Assembly (NCBI GenBank): GCA_965225935.1
Contig: CBDDCC010000001.1
Coordinates: 124,001-188,000, forward strand
Source of the DNA: CALJXB01 sp965225935
GTDB taxonomy: Bacteria > Pseudomonadota > Alphaproteobacteria > Kiloniellales > JAKSDN01
Length of the DNA stretch: 64,000 bases
Direction of reading: 5' to 3'
This document shows positions 34,217-41,760 of the stretch, in pieces. A program made the translations under genes and the position numbers. The first letter of the stretch is position 1, and every line of letters starts with the position of its first letter. The notes beneath the pieces are model-generated. The model did no database searches, had not been told where the DNA came from, and saw only the letters and a list, made by a program, of their open reading frames with translations.

Positions 34217-35401
34217 CTACAGCGGCCGGTCCAGCATCTCGAGATGCAGCTTGTCCCCCTTGTAAGGGTGCTTCGCCGCCACCTCCTCGTCCAGCTCGAC
34301 GCCGAGGCCGGGCTTGGTGGGTGGGATGATGTAGCCGTCCTGCCATTGGAGCGGCTCCTTCAGGATCTCGGCGTGGAAGCCGCCCCAGGTCTGGATGCTC
34401 TCCTGGATCAGGAAGTTGGGGCTGCAGGTGTCGAGCTGCACGTTGGCGGCGCCCTCGATGGGCCCGCAGTAAAGGTGGGGGGCGATCTGCACGTAGTGGG
34501 CCTCGGCCATGGCGGCGATCTTCTTGGTCTCCAGGATGCCGCCGCTGCGCCCGAGGGCGGGCTGCAGGATCGAGGCCGCCTGCCTTTCCAGCAGGCGCAC
34601 GAACTCGTACTTGGTGGCAAGGCGCTCGCCGGTGGCGATGGGGATGGTGGTGGCGCGGGCGACCCGGGCCATCTCCTCCACGTTGTCGGGCGGCACAGGC
34701 TCCTCGAACCAGAGCGGGTCGTAGGGCTCCAGGCGCCGGGCGAGACGGATGGCGCCGGCCGCCGTCATCTGGCCGTGGGTGCCGAAGAGCAGGTCGCAGG
34801 CCCCGCCGACCGCCTCGCGCAGCCTTCGCACGAAACGCTCCGAGAGGGCCAGGGCCTCTTGCGAGAGCTGGCGCGGATCGAAGGCCGTGTAGGGGCCGAC
34901 CGGGTCGAACTTCACCGCCGTGAAGCCCAGCTTCACGTAGTCGGCCGCGCGCTCGGCCGCCATGTCCGGATCCTCGTAGACCTCGCCGGCATCGCCCGGC
35001 TCCGGGTAGAGGTAGCTGTAGGAGCGCAGCTTCTCGTGCACCCGGCCGCCCAGCAGGTCGTAGACCGGCCGGTCGAGCTCCTTGCCGACGATGTCCCAGC
35101 AGGCCATCTCGATGCCGCTGAGGACGCCGAGGGTTGAGACATCGGTCCGCTGGGTGAAGCCGCCGGAATAGACGAGCCGCCAGAGGCGCTCGATGCGGAA
35201 GGGGTCGCTGCCGATCACGTGGCGGGCGCAGACGTCCTCCACCATGCGGGCCACCACGTCCGGATGGAAGGGCACCGAATAGACCTCGCCGAAGCCTTCG
35301 ACGCCACTGTCGGTGGTCAGCTTGAGGAAGACGAAGTAGAGCCCGCCGTAGTGGGGCGGCGGGTTGCCGACCACGTAGGTCTTTACGTCGGTGATCTTCA
35401 T
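34217..35401 (-). CDS. Enolase-superfamily (mandelate racemase/muconate lactonizing) sugar-acid dehydratase-like protein
   Basis: Predicted acid-sugar dehydratase or racemase, 394 residues. N-terminal capping domain (about 1-125) with CWDIVGKELDRPVYDLLGG near 100-118, then the barrel: VKFDPVGPY near 165, FGTHGQ near 215, FEEPVPPDN near 240, GERLATKYEF near 268, and QIAPHLYCGP near 317. The pattern is closest to the D-galactonate dehydratase group. Two carboxylate ligands (Glu of FEEP and of GER) are seen, but the first position, Asp in 'DFHGR' of galactonate dehydratase, reads Gly-Thr-His-Gly here by memory alignment. Start ATG 35401. Heads a two-gene operon with DUF1989. Confidence 0.85.
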   Translation of the reverse strand: MKITDVKTYVVGNPPPHYGGLYFVFLKLTTDSGVEGFGEVYSVPFHPDVVARMVEDVCARHVIGSDPFRIERLWRLVYSGGFTQRTDVSTLGVLSGIEMACWDIVGKELDRPVYDLLGGRVHEKLRSYSYLYPEPGDAGEVYEDPDMAAERAADYVKLGFTAVKFDPVGPYTAFDPRQLSQEALALSERFVRRLREAVGGACDLLFGTHGQMTAAGAIRLARRLEPYDPLWFEEPVPPDNVEEMARVARATTIPIATGERLATKYEFVRLLERQAASILQPALGRSGGILETKKIAAMAEAHYVQIAPHLYCGPIEGAANVQLDTCSPNFLIQESIQTWGGFHAEILKEPLQWQDGYIIPPTKPGLGVELDEEVAAKHPYKGDKLHLEMLDRPL

Positions 35402-35444
35402 GGTTCCCCCAATGGGCGCCGAAGCCCCGCGGCCGCGCGCGTTC

Positions 35445-35504
35445 GAAGCGCCCCAGACCGATGCGCCCCAGACCGATGCGCACCAGACCAATGCGCCCGG
35501 GACT
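35445..35504. repeat. Four tandem 15-bp repeats upstream of the dehydratase-like gene
   Basis: Units GAAGCGCCCCAGACC (35445-35459), GATGCGCCCCAGACC (35460-35474), GATGCGCACCAGACC (35475-35489) and AATGCGCCCGGGACT (35490-35504). They lie in the 283-base divergent gap 35402-35684, 44-103 bases ahead of the dehydratase-like ATG, outside any gene I accept. They could be a multi-copy binding site in the promoter or 5' leader, or neutral slippage repeats. The rest of the gap shows nothing clear. Confidence 0.75.
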
Positions 35505-35684
35505 ACAGCACGCCGGCCGCCCCTTTGCCATAGCGCTGTTGGGACTGTCGGGGAACAAGGATGGCAGCCGCGGAACGAAGGAAGCGCCGGCCGGTTAGGC
35601 GTTTCATGACGATCCGGTCTACACTTCGGATCCGAGCGTAGGTGCCGCGGGCGACGAGCCGTCGGCGGCGGAGGGCAGGGGTGC

Positions 35685-36029
35685 ATGGCCAAGAGCGGCA
35701 AACGCGGTCCCAAGGCGATCCGGGCGGCCCTGGAGGCCGAGCGCGCCGAGCTGCTGGAGGCGAGCGCCGCCGCGGCCGAGGAGCGCCGTCCGGTGGAGCT
35801 CGACCAGCAGAGCGTCGGACGCCTCTCGCGCATGGATGCCATGCAGGTCCAGGCCATGGCGAACGCCGTCGAGGAGCGCCGCAAGGGCCGCCTGCAGCGC
35901 ATCGAGGCGGCCCTGAGGCGCGTCGAGGAGGGCGAGTTCGGCTACTGCCTGAACTGCGGCGAGGAGATCCCGGAAAAGCGCCTGGCCGTCGATCTGACCC
36001 TGACCCACTGCGTCGACTGCGCCGCGTGA
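35685..36029 (+). CDS. TraR/DksA-type zinc-finger protein
   Basis: Small DksA/TraR-family protein, 114 residues. The N-terminal half is a charged helical region (about 14-80) predicted as a coiled coil; the C-terminal C4 zinc finger has Cys88, Cys91, Cys109 and Cys112 (YCLNCG...HCVDC). Family members bind the RNA polymerase secondary channel and tune transcription, often with ppGpp, but the DksA coiled-coil tip Asp residues cannot be confirmed here. The basic N-terminus (MAKSGKRGPK) is unusual. It stands alone on the plus strand, divergent from the dehydratase operon. Confidence 0.85.
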   Translation: MAKSGKRGPKAIRAALEAERAELLEASAAAAEERRPVELDQQSVGRLSRMDAMQVQAMANAVEERRKGRLQRIEAALRRVEEGEFGYCLNCGEEIPEKRLAVDLTLTHCVDCAA

Positions 36030-36129
36030 GGGGCGAGGCGCAAATTCTTTGACAGCGGTACCGCCGGGCGGCTAACCACCGTCCGCAGTTGCCGATGGCA
36101 CAGTGCCGTCTCGGTTAGGGGAGGATTCC

Positions 36130-36981
36130 ATGTCGCGAACCGTCTATGTCAACGGTGAGTACCTGCCGGAGGAAGAGGCGAAGATCTCGGTCTTCGACCG
36201 GGGCTTCCTCTTCGCCGACGGGGTCTACGAGGTCTCCTCGGTGCTGGGCGGCAAGCTGGTCGACAACGCGGCCCACATGGCCCGCCTGCGGCGCTCCCTC
36301 GAAGAGCTGCGCATGGTCGCGCCCATCTCCCTGGACGAGATCGAGCAGGTCCAGCAGGAGATCGTCGCCCGCAACGATCTGAAGGAAGGGATGGTCTATC
36401 TTCAGGTGACCCGCGGCGCGGCCGACCGCGACTTTCCCTTCCCGAAAGGCGCGGCGCCGTCGCTGGTCGTCTTCTCCCAAGCCCAGGCGCTGCTCGACGA
36501 TCCGTTGGCCAAGACCGGGATCTCCATCATCACCATGCCCGACATTCGCTGGCAGCGGCGCGACATCAAGACCGTGCAGCTCCTGGCCGCGACGCTCGCC
36601 AAGCAGGCGGCTCTCGATGCGGGCGCGGACGACGCCTGGCTGGTCGAGGACGGCGTCGTCACGGAGGGCTCCTCCAACAACGCCTATATCGTGACCCTGG
36701 ACGGCACCATCGTGACCCGGCCGCTCTCCAGCTCCATCCTGCACGGCATCACCCGGCGCGCGGTGCTGCGTCTCGCCGGCGAACAGGACCTCAAGATCGA
36801 GGAGCGCGGGTTCACGCCGGCTGAGGCCTACGAGGCGGCGGAGGCCTTCATCACCAGCGCTTCCACCTTCGTCTACCCGGTGGTCCGGATCGACGACCGC
36901 ATCCTCGGCAACGGTGTGCCCGGCCCGGTCGCCTCCCGGCTGCGCGAGCTCTACATCGAGATGGCGCTGAAGGAGTCCTGA
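36130..36981 (+). CDS. dat: D-amino-acid transaminase (class IV PLP aminotransferase)
   Basis: PLP enzyme (EC 2.6.1.21) exchanging amino groups between D-amino acids and 2-oxoacids, such as D-alanine and 2-oxoglutarate. 283 residues, the usual size of bacterial D-amino-acid transaminases. SVFDRGFLFADGVYEV lies near 20-35; the Schiff-base lysine is Lys147 in RDIKTVQLL; the PLP-phosphate motif EGSSNNAYIV lies near 179-188. ATG 36130 has GGGGAGG well placed. Single gene with its own promoter; converges with the DUF1989 copy 2 gene. A branched-chain or 4-amino-4-deoxychorismate lyase role is possible within class IV but less well supported by the DIKT pattern. Confidence 0.88.
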   Translation: MSRTVYVNGEYLPEEEAKISVFDRGFLFADGVYEVSSVLGGKLVDNAAHMARLRRSLEELRMVAPISLDEIEQVQQEIVARNDLKEGMVYLQVTRGAADRDFPFPKGAAPSLVVFSQAQALLDDPLAKTGISIITMPDIRWQRRDIKTVQLLAATLAKQAALDAGADDAWLVEDGVVTEGSSNNAYIVTLDGTIVTRPLSSSILHGITRRAVLRLAGEQDLKIEERGFTPAEAYEAAEAFITSASTFVYPVVRIDDRILGNGVPGPVASRLRELYIEMALKES

Positions 36982-37005
36982 GGCGCCGGAGCCCCCCGGC
37001 CGGCA

Positions 37006-37032
37006 CGCGGCGGAGCGGGCCCGGCCGCCGCG
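37006..37032. terminator. GC-rich hairpin between convergent genes
   Basis: CGCGGCGG-agcgggcccgg-CCGCCGCG at 37006-37032: perfect eight-base-pair stem in the 54-base gap between the D-amino-acid transaminase gene and the converging DUF1989 gene. There is no T-run, so a bidirectional, factor-aided terminator is the most that can be claimed. Confidence 0.35.
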
Positions 37033-37035
37033 ACC

Positions 37036-37644
37036 TTACGAAAGGACCTGGAAGTGTGCCTCGGTCGGCGAGCGCAGGGCGCCGTTGACGGGCAGGATGT
37101 CCTGGGGGCAGGCGGACATGGCGACGATGCAGTCCATCTCGGCCCGCAGCACCACATGGTCGCCGGCCTTGGAGAGCGGCTCGCCCCAGGCCGTGCGGCC
37201 GACCTCGCCGACGGGAATGTTCATCCAGAGATTGAGCGGGCTTGGGCATTCCGGCGGCGTCAGTCCGAGCTGGCGCATGGCGGCGAAGAGGTTGTCGGTG
37301 CAGTTGTCGTGGTACTCGGTGCAGCCGAGCAGGCCGTAGCGATAGGAGTCGCAGGCCGCCATGAGGGTGTCGTGGAGGCCGGGCGAGGTGTCCTCCACGA
37401 AATGCAGGATCGGCCGCCGCCGGTTGGTCACCAGGCCGTCGCCGGCCTGCGGGAAGATGCGCTCGAGGGCGACCCGCAGGTGCTCCATGGAGAGGAACTC
37501 GCCCGGGTCGTCGGCGCTGAAGGCCCAGGTGTCGACCACTTGCTGGCCGTGGGTGTTGATGATCTTGATCGATTGCCCCTTGCCCAGGCGCGCGGCGCGA
37601 CCCCGGCGCGCCGGTAGGGTGAAAAGTTCGCTTTCGCTGGCCAT
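37036..37644 (-). CDS. DUF1989 (urea carboxylase-associated) family protein, copy 2
   Basis: Second DUF1989-family protein, 202 residues, only distantly similar to copy 1. Landmarks: INTHGQQVVDTWAF near 29, EHLRVALERIFP near 54, CDSYRYGLLGCTEYHDNCTDNL near 101 (Cys and His residues plausible as active site), NLWMNIPVG near 140 and CPQDILPVNG near 179. Members next to carboxyguanidine/urea enzymes form heteromeric deiminases, and two different DUF1989 subunits are needed in CgdAB; here the two genes are about 3 kb apart and on the same strand but in separate units. Start ATG 37644. Function open. Confidence 0.85.
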   Translation of the reverse strand: MASESELFTLPARRGRAARLGKGQSIKIINTHGQQVVDTWAFSADDPGEFLSMEHLRVALERIFPQAGDGLVTNRRRPILHFVEDTSPGLHDTLMAACDSYRYGLLGCTEYHDNCTDNLFAAMRQLGLTPPECPSPLNLWMNIPVGEVGRTAWGEPLSKAGDHVVLRAEMDCIVAMSACPQDILPVNGALRSPTEAHFQVLS

Positions 37645-37974
37645 GCCGTCTCTCCCCTCGATCGTGACCTTCCTTTGCCGCGACGCGGCGGAGCCGGCCG
37701 CTCGGCAAGGCGCATTATAGGCTCCATTGGCCGGAGCGACAGCGGGGCCGTAAGGCCATTACACGTAAATGTGAATGCATTTTTTGAATGAAAAAGTTCT
37801 CCCTATTTTTTCATGCAGAATTGCAGATGATCAAATAAGGCATTCTTATAATTAGAAAAACATGAGAACAGAAATTTCTGTCTGAGTGCGAATACCTGTT
37901 CATTAGGGATTTGAACATAAATCTACATGCAAAATCGCTTGCAAATTCGAATGCATCGGGATAGCTTTCTGTCT
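37645..37974. promoter_or_regulatory. AT-rich intergenic promoter region before the MarR-like gene
   Basis: About 330 bases without a gene. From 37755 the DNA becomes markedly AT-rich compared with the rest of the window. A perfect TATAAT lies at 37847-37852, with TTGCAG at 37821-37826 as a poorly spaced (20-base) -35 candidate. A short palindrome TTAC-ac-GTAA at 37759-37768 could be an operator for the MarR-like product. In-frame ATGs at 37927 and 37951 are treated as probably untranslated because this stretch still has the AT-rich composition. Confidence 0.45.
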
Positions 37975-38448
37975 ATGAACATGGAGAGCCCCAGACCGAG
38001 CCCCGAGCTTCAGGATCGCTGGATTTCGACCATGACCCGTCAGCTCAAGTACAACGACGCGCAGCGCCGGGAATATCTGGAGCTCATGGACCGCATGGCG
38101 GGCCACTGGCTCCAGGTGTTCGGCGGCAAGGAAGCCTTCTACTCGGCCCAGTACTGGGACCTCTTCAACACCATCTGGCGCAGCCCGCGCCCCGTCACCA
38201 AGACGGAGGCCCTGCGCTGCATGACGGGGGTCAAGAGCGCCCACACCGCCGGACGCTATCTCGAGACCGCCATCGCGGAGGGCCTCCTGGTCGAGGAGGA
38301 GAATCCGGAGGACGGGCGCTCGCGCATCATCCGCCTGTCGCCGGCCATGCGAGAGAACTTGGACGTGTTTTTCGATCGGGCAGTCAGTGAATTGAGAAAA
38401 TCGAACAAAACGGTCGAGGTCGCAGGACCATCGCCGGAGGAGTTGTGA
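37975..38448 (+). CDS. MarR-like winged-helix regulator
   Basis: Predicted transcription regulator of 157 residues from ATG 37975 (173 if started at 37927; neither start has a clear ribosome binding site, and composition favours the later one). Helices near the N-terminus (NDAQRREYLELMDRMAGHWLQ) precede a winged helix: RPVTKTEALRCMTGVKSAHTAGRYLETAIAEGLLVEEENPEDGRSRIIRLS, the recognition helix and wing layout of MarR/DtxR-like factors. The stop overlaps GGAGGAGTTGTGATC just before the sigma factor gene, which starts two bases after the stop, so the two are coupled. A regulator paired with an ECF-like sigma gene suggests one signalling unit. Confidence 0.72.
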   Translation: MNMESPRPSPELQDRWISTMTRQLKYNDAQRREYLELMDRMAGHWLQVFGGKEAFYSAQYWDLFNTIWRSPRPVTKTEALRCMTGVKSAHTAGRYLETAIAEGLLVEEENPEDGRSRIIRLSPAMRENLDVFFDRAVSELRKSNKTVEVAGPSPEEL

Positions 38449-38450
38449 TC

Positions 38451-39149
38451 ATGGCACACGCGCTGACAGTTCCGAACCTGGGTCTCGAGGGCATGCTGGA
38501 GCGGTTGGAGCGGCCGGCCGCCAAGGCCCGCGCCGCCGGCCGGGCCGCGAAGAACGGCACCGCCGTCGGGAGTGCCCGTGGCGTCCGCGCCGCCGGCAAG
38601 GCCCGCAACCCGGACGATCCGGTTCTGGTGCAGGCTCTGCTCGACGGCGAGCGCGGCGCCTGGAACCGCTTTGTCCAGCAGTACGCCGGCATCGTCTACG
38701 CGGCGGCCCAGCGCCGCCTGCTGCCGGCCGGCCGCGGCGACGAGGTGGAGGACGTGGCCCAGGACGTCTTCGTCCGGCTCTGCAAGGCCGACCACCGGCT
38801 GTTGCGCAACTTCGATCCGGCGCGCGCGCGCCTCTCCACCTGGCTGACGGTGGTCGCGACCAGCGCCGCCATCGACCACCTGCGCCGCCAGCGTCTGCCG
38901 AACCTGGGCGTCGACGACGTGCCCGAGTCCTGCCTGGCGGTCGAGGACCCGGTGTTCGAGAACGTCAAGATCCCCGAGGGCCTGCTCTCGGAGCGCCAGG
39001 CCCTGGTGCTGGAGCTGCTCTACCGCCGCGACCTGGAGGTCGCCGACGCGGCCCAGATCATGCAGGTCGACCCCCAGACCGTGCGCAGCACCCACCACAA
39101 GGCGCTCACCAAGCTGCGCGCCCACTTCAAGGAAATCGGCGAGATCTGA
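38451..39149 (+). CDS. Sigma-70 family (ECF-like) RNA polymerase sigma factor
   Basis: Alternative sigma factor, 232 residues. An Ala/Arg-rich N-terminal extension (about 1-50) precedes region 2 (AWNRFVQQYAGIVYAAAQRR and VEDVAQDVFVRLCKAD, about 68-110), with the STWLTVVATSAAIDHLRRQR tail that recognises the -10 element, and region 4 (LSERQALVLELLYRRDLEVADAAQIMQVDPQTVRS, about 180-215) with its helix-turn-helix. No region 1.2 or 3, so ECF-like. ATG 38451 follows GGAGGAG by eight bases. No anti-sigma gene follows; the MarR-like protein immediately upstream may take that regulatory place. A second start, GTG 38445, overlaps the upstream stop. Confidence 0.87.
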   Translation: MAHALTVPNLGLEGMLERLERPAAKARAAGRAAKNGTAVGSARGVRAAGKARNPDDPVLVQALLDGERGAWNRFVQQYAGIVYAAAQRRLLPAGRGDEVEDVAQDVFVRLCKADHRLLRNFDPARARLSTWLTVVATSAAIDHLRRQRLPNLGVDDVPESCLAVEDPVFENVKIPEGLLSERQALVLELLYRRDLEVADAAQIMQVDPQTVRSTHHKALTKLRAHFKEIGEI

Positions 39150-39172
39150 ACGCGCAGCGACACCCGCCGTCG

Positions 39173-40405
39173 TCAGGCGTAGTCGTCTTCCAGCGGATGG
39201 TCCGATAGTAGGACGGGGCCGTCGCTGGTGATCCAGACCGGTTGCTCCAGCTTGACGCCCTCGCGCCCGCCGACTTCGCCGACGTAGCTCTCGACGCAGA
39301 CGATCATGTTCTCCTCGAAGACCCCGTCGTAGGCGCCCCACTCGGCGTCCTCCGGATACCAGATCAAGGGGTACTCCACCCCCAGGCCGCAGCCGTGGGC
39401 GACGTCGGCGTAGCGGTTGGGCAGGTAGGGCTCGGGAAGCGGGAACGCCTTCTCCGCGTACTCGAGGAAACCCAGGCCCGGCCGCAGCAGGGCGGTGTTG
39501 TGTTCGAGCTGGCGACGGGAGAGATCGTAGAGCCGGCGTTGGGCGTCGTCGGGCTTGCCGTCGCCGACGACCCAGCTCCGCGAGATGTCATTGTAGAAGC
39601 CGTAGGGCCCGATCAGGTCGGTGTCGAAGGAGAGCAGCTCGCCCGCCTCGATCGCCTTGTCCGTGGCCTCCTCGAACCAGGGGTTGGTGCGCGGGCCCGA
39701 GGTCATGAGCCGGGTCTCGGGATACTCGCCGCCGCGGGCGACGCTTGCCTGGATCAGGTGCGACAGGGCCTCGCACTCGCGCATGCCCGGCCGGGCGGCG
39801 GCGCGCAGGGCTGCCACGGCCCGATCGCAGCTCTCCTGGGAGCGTTTGAAGGCGCGGATCTCCTCCGGCGACTTGATGGCCCGCGCCCGTTCCAGCACCG
39901 GCTTGCCGTCCACCGCCTGCAGGCCGTGGCTTTCCAGCGCCTGCAGGGCCAGGGTGTCGGCGCGGTCGATCGCCAGGCGCCGCGAGCCGCCGCCGTGCGC
40001 CGCGACCAGGTCGGCGATCTCGGCCGCCCAGCGCCGCGCCATCTCCTCGTTGCGGGGGCCGACCATCATGTAGTCGAAGGCGAGGGAGGGGCGGATCTCG
40101 TCGACGGTCTCCAGTCCGCGGGCGAGGTGGGACGAGCTCGGCAGGTCGAACAGCACCAGCGGCCCCTCGGCCGCGACGAAGGCGTAGCGGCAGACGTTGT
40201 GCATGGTCCAGACCTGCATGTTGCGGCTGCCCGTGGCATAGCGCAGGTTGACCGGATCGACGATGACGACGGCGCAGATGTCCGCCTCGGCCAGTAGCTT
40301 GCGGACCCGCGCGAGCCGGTAGGCGCGGATCGCCTTTTCGTCGATACCGTCCGGGCGCGCCAGCAGCGCCTCCGGCCGTTCCCGCGTCGTCCTCGCCTCG
40401 TCCAT
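39173..40405 (-). CDS. M24-family metallohydrolase-like protein related to DMSP lyase DddP
   Basis: Creatinase/aminopeptidase-P fold protein, 410 residues from ATG 40405 (GAGGACG upstream; a TTG at 40462 is less likely). Similarity to DddP, the DMSP lyase derived from M24 peptidases, is strong: VDPVNLRYATGSRNMQVWTMHN near 50, TSGPRTNPWFEEAT near 233, FDTDLIGPYG and NDISRSWVVG near 257-275 (three metal Asp), AHGCGLGVEYPL near 330 and CVESYVGEVGG near 366. All metal ligands are present. The Asp I recall as DddP's catalytic base (Asp377, six residues after His371) reads Val here, so lyase activity is doubtful. Other possibilities: peptidase, creatinase-like hydrolase. Confidence 0.8.
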   Translation of the reverse strand: MDEARTTRERPEALLARPDGIDEKAIRAYRLARVRKLLAEADICAVVIVDPVNLRYATGSRNMQVWTMHNVCRYAFVAAEGPLVLFDLPSSSHLARGLETVDEIRPSLAFDYMMVGPRNEEMARRWAAEIADLVAAHGGGSRRLAIDRADTLALQALESHGLQAVDGKPVLERARAIKSPEEIRAFKRSQESCDRAVAALRAAARPGMRECEALSHLIQASVARGGEYPETRLMTSGPRTNPWFEEATDKAIEAGELLSFDTDLIGPYGFYNDISRSWVVGDGKPDDAQRRLYDLSRRQLEHNTALLRPGLGFLEYAEKAFPLPEPYLPNRYADVAHGCGLGVEYPLIWYPEDAEWGAYDGVFEENMIVCVESYVGEVGGREGVKLEQPVWITSDGPVLLSDHPLEDDYA

Positions 40406-40564
40406 GGCCCGTCCTCGTCTCCTCGCCGTGCCAGCGTTAGCCCGCGCCGCTTTCCTTGCCAAGGGGTGGCGGAAGATCCGCGTCAGACGGCTTGCGCCTC
40501 CGGCTCTCTGTGCTTACCTATCGGGCGCGCCCCGTTCGGGGCGGCCGGGAGAAGGGGACACGCC

Positions 40565-40984
40565 ATGAAGTACCTGCACACCATGGTCCGGGTGACCGAT
40601 CTGGACGCCTCGATGGAGTTCTACTGCGACAAGCTGGGCCTCAAGGAGGTCGAGCGCTACGACTACCCCGAGGGCCGCTTCACCCTGGTCATGCTGGCCG
40701 CTCCCGGCGACGAGGAGGCGCAGGTCGAGCTGACCTACAACTACGATCCCGAGGATCTCGGCGGCGGACGCAACTTCGGCCATCTCGCCTACCAGGTGGA
40801 CGACATCTACGCCCTTTGCCAGCGCCTCATGGACAAGGGCGTCACCATCAACCGGCCGCCGCGCGACGGGCGTATGGCCTTCGTGCGCTCGCCCGACAAC
40901 GTCTCCATCGAGCTGCTGCAGAAGGGCCAGGCCCTGCCGCCCCAGGAGCCCTGGGCCTCCATGCCCAACAGCGGCGAGTGGTGA
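40565..40984 (+). CDS. Glyoxalase I-like VOC superfamily protein
   Basis: Vicinal oxygen chelate fold protein, 139 residues, close in length and pattern to lactoylglutathione lyase (GloA), which turns the glutathione hemithioacetal of methylglyoxal into S-lactoylglutathione. Metal ligand candidates are all in place: His5 (YLHTMVRV), Glu in AQVELTYN near 57, His in NFGHLAYQVDD near 74 and Glu in VSIELLQK near 119. ATG 40565 has GAAGGGG upstream. Single plus-strand gene diverging from the M24-family gene. The short C-terminal tail after the last ligand ends PNSGEW. Probably a true glyoxalase I, but other VOC roles cannot be excluded. Confidence 0.87.
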   Translation: MKYLHTMVRVTDLDASMEFYCDKLGLKEVERYDYPEGRFTLVMLAAPGDEEAQVELTYNYDPEDLGGGRNFGHLAYQVDDIYALCQRLMDKGVTINRPPRDGRMAFVRSPDNVSIELLQKGQALPPQEPWASMPNSGEW

Positions 40985-41145
40985 GGTAGCTGCGCGCTGG
41001 CGGCATCGCACGAAATCAATCCAGCTTAAGGTTCCGGGGTCTTCGTCCTGCGGGCCGCTTCGCGCGGCCGGCTGTACTGGCCGGAATCGGACCTCGTTGT
41101 CGCGTGCCGCTCGCCGGTGCCCGGCCGGTCCGGTAGGATGGGGCC

Positions 41146-41760
41146 ATGTTGGATTTCGCGACCTGCAACGCGGCGCGGCTGCGCCGGGATCCCGCCTACG
41201 ACGGCGTTTTCTTCACCGGCGTCAGGACGACGGGGATCTACTGCCGCCCGGTCTGCCGGGTAAGGCAACCGCTCACCAGGAACGTCACCTTCTATCGGAG
41301 CGCCGCCGCGGCGGAGCGGGACGGCTACCGGCCCTGCCTGCGCTGCCGTCCGGAGACCGCGCCCTTCTGCCCGGCCTGGAACGGCACCAAGTCCACGGTG
41401 GGGCGGGCGCTGAAGCTGATCGAGGCGGGTGTTCTGGACGAGGCGGGCGTGGAGGAGTTGGCGGCGCGCCTCGGCATCGGATCGCGCCACCTGGCCCGGC
41501 TGTTCCAACGTCATGTCGGCGCGAGCCCGCTGCAGACCGCCAGCACCATTCGACTCCAGCGCGCCAAGCGCCTACTCGACGACAGCGACCTGAGGATCGC
41601 TGAGATCGCCGACCGGGCCGGCTTCAGGAGCCTGCGCCGCTTCAACGCCGCCTTCGCTAGCCTCTACGGCCAGCCGCCCTCCCAGTTCCGCAAGCGCCGG
41701 CCAAAGAGCGAGCCGAGGCCCGCCGCCCGCGACGAGGAAGCCCGGCATGCCGGCCTCTGA
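41146..41760 (+). CDS. AdaA-like methylphosphotriester-DNA methyltransferase / AraC-type activator
   Basis: N-terminal half of the adaptive alkylation response: accepts methyl groups from DNA phosphotriesters onto a zinc-bound cysteine, then activates repair genes. 204 residues. The Ada zinc site is Cys33 (acceptor, GIYCRPVC), Cys37, Cys64 and Cys67 (PCLRCRP); the AraC-type double helix-turn-helix occupies about 85-185 (LAARLGIGSRHLARLFQRHVG and IAEIADRAGFRSLRRFNAAF). The protein stops before the O6-alkylguanine domain, which is encoded by the next gene with a 14-base overlap. This split adaA-adaB layout is as in Bacillus rather than the fused Ada of E. coli. Confidence 0.92.
   Translation: MLDFATCNAARLRRDPAYDGVFFTGVRTTGIYCRPVCRVRQPLTRNVTFYRSAAAAERDGYRPCLRCRPETAPFCPAWNGTKSTVGRALKLIEAGVLDEAGVEELAARLGIGSRHLARLFQRHVGASPLQTASTIRLQRAKRLLDDSDLRIAEIADRAGFRSLRRFNAAFASLYGQPPSQFRKRRPKSEPRPAARDEEARHAGL

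Noticed and set aside
35445..35504. Treating the 15-bp array as part of a protein (GLVRIG-type repeats on the minus strand)
   Set aside because: The frame that contains it runs out of phase into the dehydratase gene and has no ribosome binding site or family match.
39173..40405. Naming the M24 protein dddP
   Set aside because: Overall similarity is strong, but the residue matching the reported catalytic Asp appears to be Val; activity as DMSP lyase is not supported enough for the symbol.
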